DNA of 17,515 bases from the NCBI GenBank assembly GCA_019241095.1, contig JAFAXJ010000182.1:1-17515 (forward strand). Direction: 5' to 3'. The position numbers were made by a program, and so were the translations under genes. This document shows positions 1 through 6,740 of the stretch, piece by piece. Source of the stretch: Verrucomicrobiota bacterium (lineage in GTDB: Bacteria > Verrucomicrobiota > Verrucomicrobiia > Chthoniobacterales > JAFAMB01). Below the pieces are notes generated by a model. The model had not been told where the DNA came from. It searched no databases and was given only the letters and a program-made list of their open reading frames with translations. The first letter of the stretch is position 1, and every line of letters starts with the position of its first letter.

Positions 1-301
1 GTTGCCCCTGTACTGTGAGGTTTTCATCGCCGGGCGCACGGTTTACTCGCGGCGAAGTTCATCAGGATCGAATGTACGGGTAGTCAAAACATCCTCGACG
101 ATTGTCATAACCAGTCCCACCGAAGATGATATGCAATGTCGCGCAAACGGTCGCCAAAGAGCCATACTCACCGTGCAGATGTACTAGCCGAAATCGGCAC
201 TATATTCAACGGCGTGACAACCACGTTCCAAGGTTGTTTCTCAGGGCGGGAAGGGTGACCGAGGTAAAAGCTCGTGTTGATTTCTGAGGCAGTTCGTTTC
301 A
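1..301. other. No recognisable gene
   Basis: Both strands were read in this stretch. The only open frames are short (about 60 residues on the plus strand and about 45 on the minus strand), and their translations show no motif or family that I recognise. No clear hairpin terminator was seen beyond the 3' end of the hydrolase gene that follows on the minus strand. It may be intergenic DNA or the eroded edge of a gene outside the window. Confidence 0.5.
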
Positions 302-1069
302 CTACCGAGGGGCGGCTTGCTGGGCGGCATCCTCGATAAGAGCCGCCACTTCTTTAGGATGCGAGATGTATACCGCGTGGCTGGCTCCTTCCGCTTCCAC
401 TTTGTGGCTGTGGGCGCGTTCGGCGTACATGCGTTCCAGGTCGGGATTGATAGTCCTATCGGCCTTGGCCACCATGTACCAACTCGGCTTTAGCTTCCAA
501 GCGGGGTTGGTGATCAGCGTGGTGAACACCTTAGCGGCCGTGGGCATCTGCGCATGCGCCATAAACTCGGCTTGCGTGGCTGGTAGGTCGGCGGCGAAAT
601 CCTTTGCGAAGTTAGCTGGATCAAGGAAGAGGAAGCCATCCGGGGTCCTGACCAGTGGCTGGCTGCTGTTGGGGAATTTTTTGCCGTTGCCGGCTTCGGT
701 CTCACCCTCATCAGGGGCGTGGGCGGCAATATAGACGAGCGCAGCCACCTTTGGGTGCGTGCCCGCCTCCGTGATAACGGTTCCGCCATAGCTGTGGGCG
801 ACCAGGATGCACGGGCTGTCCTGACGATCCAGGATACGCCGAACTGCGGCGACATCTTCCTCCAGTGAGGTCAAAGGCTCCTGGACGAGGGTCACGCGAT
901 AGCCATCCTGGACGAGGTTGTCGTAGACAGGCTGCCAACCAGAACCGTCCACGAAAGCGCCGTGCACTAACACGATGTTCTTGATGGGAGGCGAGGCCGA
1001 GGCCGGCCAGGCAAGAACTAAACAAGCGACGACCAAGACAAAACAGTTTTTTATACGACGACGGGTCAT
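302..1069 (-). CDS. Exported alpha/beta hydrolase
   Basis: A 255-residue alpha/beta-hydrolase of the small esterase-like type. The start at 1069 is preferred over an upstream ATG at 1105 because a GAAGG ribosome site lies six bases before it and it places a signal peptide exactly at the N terminus (basic MTRRR, hydrophobic core to about residue 21, cleavage near PASAS), so the protein should be exported. Visible motifs are the oxyanion region LVHGAF (about 34-39), the nucleophile elbow AHSYGG with Ser94, a likely acid Asp204 (KADRT) and the catalytic His231 (GASHAVY). The triad is complete, so the enzyme should be active on an ester, lactone or similar bond, but the substrate cannot be told. 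It lies downstream of, and in the same direction as, a dead flavoprotein gene, with no obvious functional partner. Confidence 0.85.
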   Translation of the reverse strand: MTRRRIKNCFVLVVACLVLAWPASASPPIKNIVLVHGAFVDGSGWQPVYDNLVQDGYRVTLVQEPLTSLEEDVAAVRRILDRQDSPCILVAHSYGGTVITEAGTHPKVAALVYIAAHAPDEGETEAGNGKKFPNSSQPLVRTPDGFLFLDPANFAKDFAADLPATQAEFMAHAQMPTAAKVFTTLITNPAWKLKPSWYMVAKADRTINPDLERMYAERAHSHKVEAEGASHAVYISHPKEVAALIEDAAQQAAPR

Positions 1070-1141
1070 ATAAAACCTTCGAAGGTAAGTGCCAGTTTGG
1101 ATCAAATTCGCCTAAGCCCCAGGGTTCGCTTCTTCCCAGGA

Positions 1142-1800
1142 TCAGGAAATCGGCGGCACGGCCGAGAAAAGCGGGATGAGTCCCTCCAGCATGGTAGGAC
1201 GGGTGAAGATGGCATCGCACAATAGGGTATAGGGAAGTCCTGCCAACATCGCGACCTGGACAGTTCCGAGGATTTCTCCCGCTCCCACTCCCAGCGGTGA
1301 AGCCAAAAATGCGGTCGCTCTCGGTATCGATGAGGGCTTTGAGAAATCTCGGGTCTCAAACAACGTGCGGGTCCGCAAAACCTCGAGCATGGGGATCTTG
1401 GCCAGCCGATAGCAATGCCACGCTCCTTAGCCTCAGTTTCACTCAGACCGACCCGGAAAACTCGGGATCGGTGAACATACAGAAGGGCACTTGCCATCCG
1501 GTCGTCACCCGGTTACTGCCAGCCGGATTGTCGCGCACAATTCGAAAGCCATCGACGGCAATATGCGTGAAGTGCGCCGCCATCGGCAAGTGCGACTTCA
1601 ATCGTTTTGGCGCGATGAAGCGTCCGAATCTTTAATCAGGTCCGCGCCGCTCGCCTTGAAATTGGCAAGGTGCATGTCTATCAGTCATTCAACCATCTTG
1701 CGCTTACGGCCCCGAACACCGAATATGTTAATCCCGGTATTGTCCTTGGTAATGCCACTAGCTTTTGCGCGTTGGACGGTGCTCGGATACGAGTTCCGGC
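1142..1800 (-). pseudogene. Broken MerA-like FAD disulfide oxidoreductase
   Basis: Remnant of a pyridine nucleotide-disulfide oxidoreductase of the mercuric-reductase-like group, read on the minus strand from about 1800 to the stop at 1142. Pieces in order: a VRGRKRKMVE segment ending in an in-frame TGA near 1692; MHLANFKASGADLI; then, after a shift, GRFIAPK and IEVALADGG; then HFTHIAVDGFRIVRDN, VPFCMFTDPEF, RVGLSETEAKERGIAI, LRTRTLFETRDF and finally VGAGEILGTVQVAMLAGLPY and IFTRPTMLEGLIPLFS. Single-base losses are visible near 1455, near 1335 and near 1305, plus others, so no continuous frame exists. Between the DGGAL and HFTH pieces, roughly 150 residues carrying the NAD(P)H domain are missing. 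The N-terminal FAD domain is also absent. The 5' side merges with the end of the LysR gene. A different, intact member of the same superfamily lies at 13407-14792. Confidence 0.85.
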
Positions 1801-2693
1801 GGATATCGCTGATCCAAAAGCGCGAGAAAGGCTAGAGTAGCGGGATCCCGAGCTCGGTTGCGCCAGCAAAGCCGGTGCAACGGCCGGTTCAGCCTGAAGC
1901 CGTGCACGGGCAGGATTGCCAATTGACCCGCTGCCAGCTCCGTTTGAATCGTTAAATGCGACACGATCGCCACCCCCAAGCCCGCGGCAACCGCGCGTTT
2001 TATGGCCTCGGTGCTGCCCAAGACCAGCGAAGGCCGTTGTAGCTTTTGGCCCCGCTTGGCCAAGGCGCGATCGATCACTTCGCGGGTGCCACTTCCAGTC
2101 TCGCGTACGATCATCGGTTCAGCGCAAAGCTGCCGTATGGTAAGCGCCTTGCGGTCAGTTTTGATGCGTGGATGATCAGGCCCCGCTATGGGTACGAGCT
2201 CGTCCCGCAAGAAAACCAAGGTTTCAAGTTCATGGCAGTCCGGCGGCAACCCTTCCGTCAGGCCCGCGCCGAGGGTTCCATCCACCAATCGGCGTTCGAT
2301 GTCATCCGTGTTGGCGATATCGAATTGGAGATCAATGTCCGGATAACGTCGCCGGTATTCCCCCAAAAGGTTCGGCAGGAGGTAAACACCGATGGTGGTG
2401 CTCGCACCAATTGCTAAATGGCCTCGACGAAGTCCCTTCAGTTCGGCTATCGCTTGCTCGGCCTCCGCCCCCAAAGCGCCGAGCCGTTGTGCGTACCCGA
2501 GCAGAAGCTTTCCTGCCCCAGTGAGCTTCACGCCCCGACCCAAGCGATGGAACAAGGTCAGACCCAGCTGTGCTTCCAGTTCGCCCACTTGCATCGAGAT
2601 AGCTGGTTGACTGACGTGGACGCGCTCTGCGGCTCGACTGAAACCGCCAGCCTCAGCTACGGCTCGAAAAAGAAAAAGATGGTTCAGGTTCAC
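1758..2693 (-). CDS. LysR-family transcriptional regulator
   Basis: A 311-residue LysR-type regulator read from a GTG start at 2693. The N-terminal winged helix-turn-helix is intact (FSRAAERVHVSQPAISMQVGEL, broadly residues 18-40, followed by LGLTLFHRLGRG and LTGAGKLLL). The effector domain follows from about residue 92 (HLAIGASTTIGVYLLPNLL) to about 290. It is divergent from the YeiH-family transporter at 2788, with 94 bases between; this echoes the yeiE/yeiH arrangement in enterobacteria, so it probably controls that transporter, sensing an anion or small sulfur compound (inference). The last 15 or so residues (from QRYPPEL) look unlike a usual LysR tail and are read into the start of the broken flavoprotein remnant, so the natural 3' end may have been replaced by a rearrangement. 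Confidence 0.9.
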   Translation of the reverse strand: MNLNHLFLFRAVAEAGGFSRAAERVHVSQPAISMQVGELEAQLGLTLFHRLGRGVKLTGAGKLLLGYAQRLGALGAEAEQAIAELKGLRRGHLAIGASTTIGVYLLPNLLGEYRRRYPDIDLQFDIANTDDIERRLVDGTLGAGLTEGLPPDCHELETLVFLRDELVPIAGPDHPRIKTDRKALTIRQLCAEPMIVRETGSGTREVIDRALAKRGQKLQRPSLVLGSTEAIKRAVAAGLGVAIVSHLTIQTELAAGQLAILPVHGFRLNRPLHRLCWRNRARDPATLAFLALLDQRYPPELVSEHRPTRKS

Positions 2694-2715
2694 GCCTAGG
2701 AACGAAAAAGTTTAC

Positions 2716-2730
2716 ATAAGATAATCTTAT
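2716..2730. promoter_or_regulatory. Likely LysR operator (T-N11-A palindrome)
   Basis: ATAAGATAATCTTAT is a perfect palindrome with 7-base arms around a central A. It contains an exact T-N11-A, the classical recognition core of LysR proteins, and lies 23 bases upstream of the regulator's GTG start and 57 bases upstream of the transporter's ATG. The surrounding DNA is AT-rich, as expected for a shared divergent promoter. A second, less regular AT-rich stretch with AAGAT follows at about 2744-2762. The site is seen in sequence; its role is inferred from position. Confidence 0.65.
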
Positions 2731-2787
2731 GGAAGGTAGACAAAAGATATATTTTTAAGATCACAGACTCGAGCGCACTTTGCGGGC

Positions 2788-3864
2788 ATGATCAATATCA
2801 ATTCTCTCTCTACGAACGGCTGCGTGCGCCGCATAGTGGCAACCTCCAGGCAATCGGCGAGCTTCGACGATTCGACTCACCGGCGTTGCCTGCTTAATCC
2901 GGAGGGCCTGCCGCGAGGCGCGCGGCAGGCCCTCTTCATTACGTTGGCCGCGTTTTGTCTAACGCCCTGGGTTTCACCTTCGGTCGCTTTGGCACTGGGC
3001 GCGATGCTCGCCCTCACGCTCGAGAACCCTTTCGCGCCTCTCAGCAAAAAGGTCTCAGCAAAACTGCTGCAGGTCTGTGTGGTCTTGCTAGGCTTTGGCA
3101 TGGATCTGCCGGTCGTTGTCCGCACTGGCTTACAAGGTTTCGGATTAGCCGCGGCGACTGTCGCGACGACGCTTGGATTAGGCTGGGCGCTAGGCAAACG
3201 GTTGCGCATTGATCGCAAGATCTCTGCCCTGATCTCCGCGGGCACCGCCGTCTGCGGTGGATCGGCCATCGCCGCTGTCGGATCGGTGATCGGCGTGGGT
3301 GAAAGCGAGATCAGCGTTGCGATGGGAACCGTGTTCATCCTCAATGCGGCCGCCCTTTATGCGTTCCCTGTGGTGGGGCACGCTCTTGGACTCACGCAAC
3401 TCCAATTTGGCACTTGGGCTGGGATTGCTATACACGACATTTCCTCGGTAGTCGGTGCGAGCGCGCATTACGGGCTGGATTCTTTGCATACGGCTACGGT
3501 CGTCAAACTTTCTCGTGCTCTTTGGATTATACCGCTTGGCTTGGGCGCGGCGGCCATCTGCCGAGCGAACCAGGTTTACCGCCAAACTGCGACGCAGCTT
3601 AAGCCTGAGGTTCAAGTGCCGTGGTTCATTGGCTTTTTCCTGCTTGCCTCGGTAGCCCGCAGTTTCGTGCCCGGTGTGGCTGCGATAGCCCCTGTCATGG
3701 GACATATCGCCTCAACTGGTCTGACGCTCACGCTATTTCTGATTGGGGCAGGGCTTTCGGCGAAAACGCTCCGTGCCCTTGGCTGGCGGCCGTTCTTACA
3801 GGGCGTTCTGCTGTGGCTCTTCATCAGCGTCGTCTCCCTGGCGGCTATTGTCCGCTTTGTCTAA
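2788..3864 (+). CDS. YeiH-family putative sulfate/sulfite exporter (UPF0324)
   Basis: A 358-residue polytopic inner-membrane protein of the YeiH/UPF0324 family (often named putative sulfate exporter). About nine or ten hydrophobic segments run from residue 47 to the C terminus. Family motifs are visible: LLQVCVVLLGFGMDL (about 93-107), the conserved ISAGTAVCGGSAIAA (about 149-163), the helix break IHDISSVVGA (215-224) and KLSRALWIIPL (240-250). The true start is uncertain: the ATG at 2788 has only a weak GCGGG before it, and the first 40 residues are polar and not typical of the family, which normally starts close to the first helix. A strong hairpin lies inside this 5' coding part. The divergent LysR gene is its probable regulator. 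Substrate assignment in this family is weak; sulfate, sulfite or a related anion is possible. Confidence 0.85.
   Translation: MININSLSTNGCVRRIVATSRQSASFDDSTHRRCLLNPEGLPRGARQALFITLAAFCLTPWVSPSVALALGAMLALTLENPFAPLSKKVSAKLLQVCVVLLGFGMDLPVVVRTGLQGFGLAAATVATTLGLGWALGKRLRIDRKISALISAGTAVCGGSAIAAVGSVIGVGESEISVAMGTVFILNAAALYAFPVVGHALGLTQLQFGTWAGIAIHDISSVVGASAHYGLDSLHTATVVKLSRALWIIPLGLGAAAICRANQVYRQTATQLKPEVQVPWFIGFFLLASVARSFVPGVAAIAPVMGHIASTGLTLTLFLIGAGLSAKTLRALGWRPFLQGVLLWLFISVVSLAAIVRFV
2902..2934. repeat. Perfect 14-bp inverted repeat inside the 5' coding region
   Basis: GAGGGCCTGCCGCG and its exact complement CGCGGCAGGCCCTC are separated by five bases (AGGCG), giving a very stable GC-rich stem-loop followed by TTCATT. 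It falls about 115 bases into the transporter gene and encodes residues 39-49. It has the stem of an intrinsic terminator but no long U tract. It could act as an attenuator or pause site, or the real gene start may lie just downstream. Confidence 0.75.
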
Positions 3865-3990
3865 ACAGCACCGATTAAACGACAGATGAAAGGGGCATCG
3901 ACGCGGATAGAAACAAGGATTCCGGAGTAGGCTGGCGCATATAGAACCGACCGCAGAACGCGACAGCCTTCGCTAAACGAGGATACCCCT

Positions 3991-4893
3991 CACGAATCGA
4001 TCCGGTGTGATTCCGCACTCGGTTTTGACACGCTGATTCATGACCCCAGCGGCACCAAAAAGGCGACTACAGCCGCGCTCGAAGCAGGATTTCGTCAATT
4101 CGATTCCGCAGAACGATACCGAAATGAAAAAGAGGTAGTCGAAGCCATGCAGGAGGTGTCACGGAGGGGATGAATAATCGAGAAGACGTGTTTGTTGCCA
4201 CGAAGCCCTGGAATAACAACCACCGTACCGAACGTGTTAAACCTGCTTTCGAGGCGAGTCTAAAGCGACTTCAACTCGACTACGTCGACCTCTATTTGAT
4301 CCACACTCCGTTTGCCTTTCAACCTGAAGACGAGCAAGATCCAGGGGACAAGACCGGAAAAGTGATTATGATGATGGGGTGACGTTGCTGGACACATGGG
4401 GAACTTTGGAGAGTCTTGTCGACGAGGGCAGATGTAAGGCCGTCGGATCGTCGGACGTGAATGTGGAAAATGCGCAAGAGATTTTTGAATGCGCGAGGGT
4501 AAAGCCTGCCTTTGTTCATGTAGAGTCCCATCCATATCTCCCAGAATGGGAAGTGCTCGAGTTTTGCAACAAGAACGGTATCGTGCTCCAAGCTTTTGCG
4601 GCGTTGGTTCATAGTACAGAACCTAAGTTGCTAGATGACCCTGTGATTACCTCCATCGCCAAGAGAGTCAACAAAACCCCTGCCCAGGTCCTGCTCGCAT
4701 GGGCAGTGCAACGCGGCACGCCCCCCTTACCACATCCAAAACCCCCAGCCGCATCAAGGAGAACTTCGATATCTCCACGCTTCCTCAAGACGCGATGAAA
4801 GAAATTAGTGAGGGAATCAAGACGCGGCAAAGATTTAAAACCGTTGTGGGGACTCGCGTGCCTGGGTTTATTCCAAGACAAAGGTTAACATGA
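3991..4893 (+). pseudogene. Frameshifted aldo/keto reductase
   Basis: A nearly full-length aldo/keto reductase (AKR, NADPH-dependent carbonyl reduction) spread over all three plus frames. Pieces in order: NRSGVIP; LGFDTLIHDPSGTKKATT and ALEAGFRQFDSAERYRNEKE (the GFRQFDSAERY segment is the catalytic Asp/Tyr region); a stop at about 4170; REDVFVATKPWN and LDYVDLYLIHTPF; a stop at 4382; VTLLDTWGTLESLVDEGRCK, VESHPYLPEWEVLEFCNKNG and TPAQVLLAWAVQRGT; then TTSKTPSRIKENFDISTLP and VPGFIPR. At least four indels are visible, near 4013, 4165, 4368 (one T missing from an expected TTTATGATGAT) and 4728. The catalytic Asp and Tyr are still visible. Protein similarity has survived well across the shifts, so inactivation looks fairly recent. 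The stop at 4893 is the natural end. Confidence 0.9.
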
Positions 4894-4920
4894 AAGCCAA
4901 GCAGCGCCCTGGAGCATTCC

Positions 4921-5304
4921 ATGCAAGACGAACAAGTACGTGAAGCCCTGAATGCGCACTGGCAGGCGTCGGCGGCTGGCGATGCAAATGCGGAACACGA
5001 TATTTACGATGACAATGTAATTTGTGATTATCCCCAGTCAGGCGAGCGAATTCTCGGGCGAAGTAATTTGCAAGCCTTGCGAAGTCACCATCCCGGCAAG
5101 CCGTCAGGTTTCAACGTCAAGCGAATTCTCGGAAATGGTGATCTCTGGATCACGGAATACACAATCACGTACCAGGGGCGACCAGCATACACAGTGAGTA
5201 TCATGGAGTTCCGCAACGGAAAGGTCGTGCGCGAGACACAGTATTTCTCGGATCCCTTTGAGGCGCCCGCCTGGCGGAGTCAATGGGTTCAGCAGATCGC
5301 GTGA
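4921..5304 (+). CDS. SnoaL/NTF2-like family protein
   Basis: A 127-residue single-domain protein with the pattern of the NTF2/SnoaL-like superfamily: an N-terminal helix (EQVREALNAHWQASAAGDAN), then DIYDDNVICDYPQSGERILG, then alternating strands ending in YTVSIMEFRNGKVVRETQYFSDPFEAP. The hydrophobic alpha+beta cone usually binds or turns over a small ligand (isomerase, cyclase, hydratase or pure binding roles), and the sequence does not say which. The start is supported by GGAG six bases upstream (4911-4914). There is no signal peptide, so it should be cytoplasmic. It follows the dead aldo/keto reductase by 27 bases in the same direction, so it may once have shared a transcript with it. The frame is intact. 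Confidence 0.8.
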   Translation: MQDEQVREALNAHWQASAAGDANAEHDIYDDNVICDYPQSGERILGRSNLQALRSHHPGKPSGFNVKRILGNGDLWITEYTITYQGRPAYTVSIMEFRNGKVVRETQYFSDPFEAPAWRSQWVQQIA

Positions 5305-5637
5305 CGCCGCACTGAGGCGAGATTCAACCCGATCGGCAGCTGAGTTTCTCATTCCTACTTTGATGATGGCCCGTCGGACATTATGGCGGCGACGCACGAG
5401 ATGCTTACGCAGGGTCTGAGCTTTAAGATTATCCATGGATCCATTTGATGCACGGGATAGCGCACCAGGGCGTCGAGATATTGGATTGAGTCGCGTCTTG
5501 CGCCTTCGTCGCGCGGACTTACCCGCGAATACCATGAAGCCTGGCGAGAGATCTTATCAGGACCTGGTCTGCGACACGTCCGCCGGGATTTCGGAGCAGT
5601 ATGAGGCCGCGTCCCGGCGGACTTGCACGGTTCCACA
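5305..5637. other. Intergenic stretch without a recognised gene
   Basis: Open frames of 60-140 codons exist on both strands here, but they overlap one another, have no good ribosome site and resemble no family I know. One short plus-frame piece at about 5508-5590 (LTREYHEAWREIL...) reads like coding sequence and could be a gene relic, but it is too short to name. Confidence 0.4.
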
Positions 5638-5726
5638 AGTGCTGCTCCGCAGCACTCTGGAGTTTGGACATTTTGGGCGGGTTTGAGGGACAGAGTCCCT
5701 CAAACAAAGTGCTGTTCCGCAGCACT
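5638..5726. repeat. Three-hairpin REP-like element
   Basis: Two near-identical 19-base palindromic units, AGTGCTGCTCCGCAGCACT (5638-5656) and AGTGCTGTTCCGCAGCACT (5708-5726), differ at one base and flank a third perfect hairpin with 11-base arms, GTTTGAGGGAC / GTCCCTCAAAC, around AGA (5681-5705). All three stems are short and non-coding. The layout is that of a REP/BIME-type extragenic palindromic element. No second copy of the whole unit was noticed in this window. Confidence 0.75.
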
Positions 5727-5800
5727 ACGAGGGACATAGCCGTTTTTAACTACGGTGACCACCATGATTCGCAGCCCTAGGAACAAGAAATAGTGAATAA

Positions 5801-5965
5801 ATGAAAAGAGCCTCAAGACTCCGATCGAGAGCCGAGCGGGCAAAAAAAACTGCGAACCCCAGATTCCAGCCCTTTTTTTTGCAAGTGGGGAGTCTAATTC
5901 TTAGCGGAATCTGGTTTTTCCTCGGTCCAGAATTTAAGAAGAGACAAACCCGCGTAGATTCTTGA
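5801..5965 (+). CDS. Possible 54-residue small membrane protein
   Basis: A small open frame with a basic N-terminal half (MKRASRLRSRAERAKK), one strongly hydrophobic segment (FLQVGSLILSGIWFFLG, about residues 26-42) and a basic tail, the layout of a single-pass membrane peptide with a positive-inside N terminus. There is no convincing ribosome-binding site before the ATG (an AGGAA lies too far upstream), and the frame contains runs of eight A (5842-5849) and eight T (5873-5880), which would be slippery. It lies 45 bases before the peroxiredoxin-like gene. No family is recognised. It may be chance coding in AT-rich intergenic DNA. Confidence 0.3.
   Translation: MKRASRLRSRAERAKKTANPRFQPFFLQVGSLILSGIWFFLGPEFKKRQTRVDS
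5859..5919 (+). repeat. Inverted repeat followed by a T run
   Basis: CCAGATTCC (5859-5867) pairs exactly with GGAATCTGG (5906-5914), which is followed immediately by five T (5915-5919). The loop of 38 bases is long for an intrinsic terminator but could contain further folding. A second nested pairing, A8 at 5842-5849 with T8 at 5873-5880 extended by GGGC/GCCC context, overlaps it, so two alternative folds are possible just upstream of the peroxiredoxin-like gene. Confidence 0.35.
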
Positions 5966-6010
5966 AGAAAGCGAAGAGTGGTCATGTTCTAACAAGAAAG
6001 GTGTCTATAT

Positions 6011-6607
6011 ATGCGATCTGACATTATTCCCGGGGCGATCTTCCCCGACTATGAGCTTTCCGATCACGCCGCAAAACGTCGGAAGCTCTCCGAACTGCAA
6101 GGACAACACCCAATGGTTCTCGTCCTCAGCCGCGGAGGTTTCTGCCCCAAGGACCGTCGGCAGGCTGAAGGGCTTGTTCAACTCCATCGTGAGTTAGAGG
6201 TTGGCTATTGCCGCCTAGTCACAATTAGCACCGATAATATCACAGACACGAATGAATATCGTAGCGGAGTCGGTGCCCACTGGCCTTTCCTTTCCGACCC
6301 GGGGCGTAAAGTCCAAAAGGACCTCGACATCGCCGAGTACACAGATCCTCTCCACAACCCGATGATCCCCCACGTGATTGTCCTCGAGCCCGGTCTTGTG
6401 ATTTATAAGATCTACATGGGATACTGGTTCTTCGGTCGGCCCACGGTGGAAGATCTCCGCCAGGATTTACGGGCCGTTACCAAGAAATGTCGGCCGGACT
6501 GGGACATTACAACGTCCGAACTCAGAGCGGCGTGGCAACAAGGCAAAAAGGAACTCTTTTATCCTTACGACAAAACGTACGCCCAAACCTTGGGCGAACA
6601 GGATTAG
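6011..6607 (+). CDS. Peroxiredoxin-like (AhpC/TSA, redoxin) protein
   Basis: A 198-residue cytoplasmic thioredoxin-fold protein of the AhpC/TSA-redoxin type. The N-terminal PGAIFPDYELSDHAAKRRKLSEL is the usual peroxiredoxin opening, followed by the strand VLVLSRGGFCPKDRRQ with Cys45 in the peroxidatic position. There is no CxxC (Lys and Asp follow the Pro), so it is not a thioredoxin, and the other cysteines (near residues 67 and 160) are not in standard resolving positions, suggesting a 1-Cys mechanism with an outside thiol as reductant. The C-terminal part (GYWFFGRPTVEDLRQDLRAV) is typical of this subgroup. An AAAGGTG ribosome site stands before the ATG. It converges with the MOSC/reductase fusion, 133 bases away. 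Peroxidase activity is inferred from the family only. Confidence 0.8.
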   Translation: MRSDIIPGAIFPDYELSDHAAKRRKLSELQGQHPMVLVLSRGGFCPKDRRQAEGLVQLHRELEVGYCRLVTISTDNITDTNEYRSGVGAHWPFLSDPGRKVQKDLDIAEYTDPLHNPMIPHVIVLEPGLVIYKIYMGYWFFGRPTVEDLRQDLRAVTKKCRPDWDITTSELRAAWQQGKKELFYPYDKTYAQTLGEQD

Positions 6608-6740
6608 GAGTTCCGGGATAGCGGATTTCCAATTTCGGCATACGGAGCAGAATTTTTTTGAAAGGAACATTGAAACACAGGCAAGTCATCGGCGACCGAA
6701 ATTCCAGGGAGGAAGTATTTGGGCCACCAGGTTTCCCGGA

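Noticed and set aside
2877..3705. Long minus-strand open frames (155 and 171 codons) opposite the YeiH-family gene
   Set aside because: They are low-complexity antisense shadows of a membrane-protein gene, with no domain or ribosome site; the plus-strand protein has clear family motifs.
5104..5535. 143-codon minus-strand open frame rich in Arg after the NTF2-like gene
   Set aside because: It overlaps the intact NTF2-like gene, has no ribosome site and no recognisable fold; the Arg-rich composition is typical of chance frames in GC-rich DNA.
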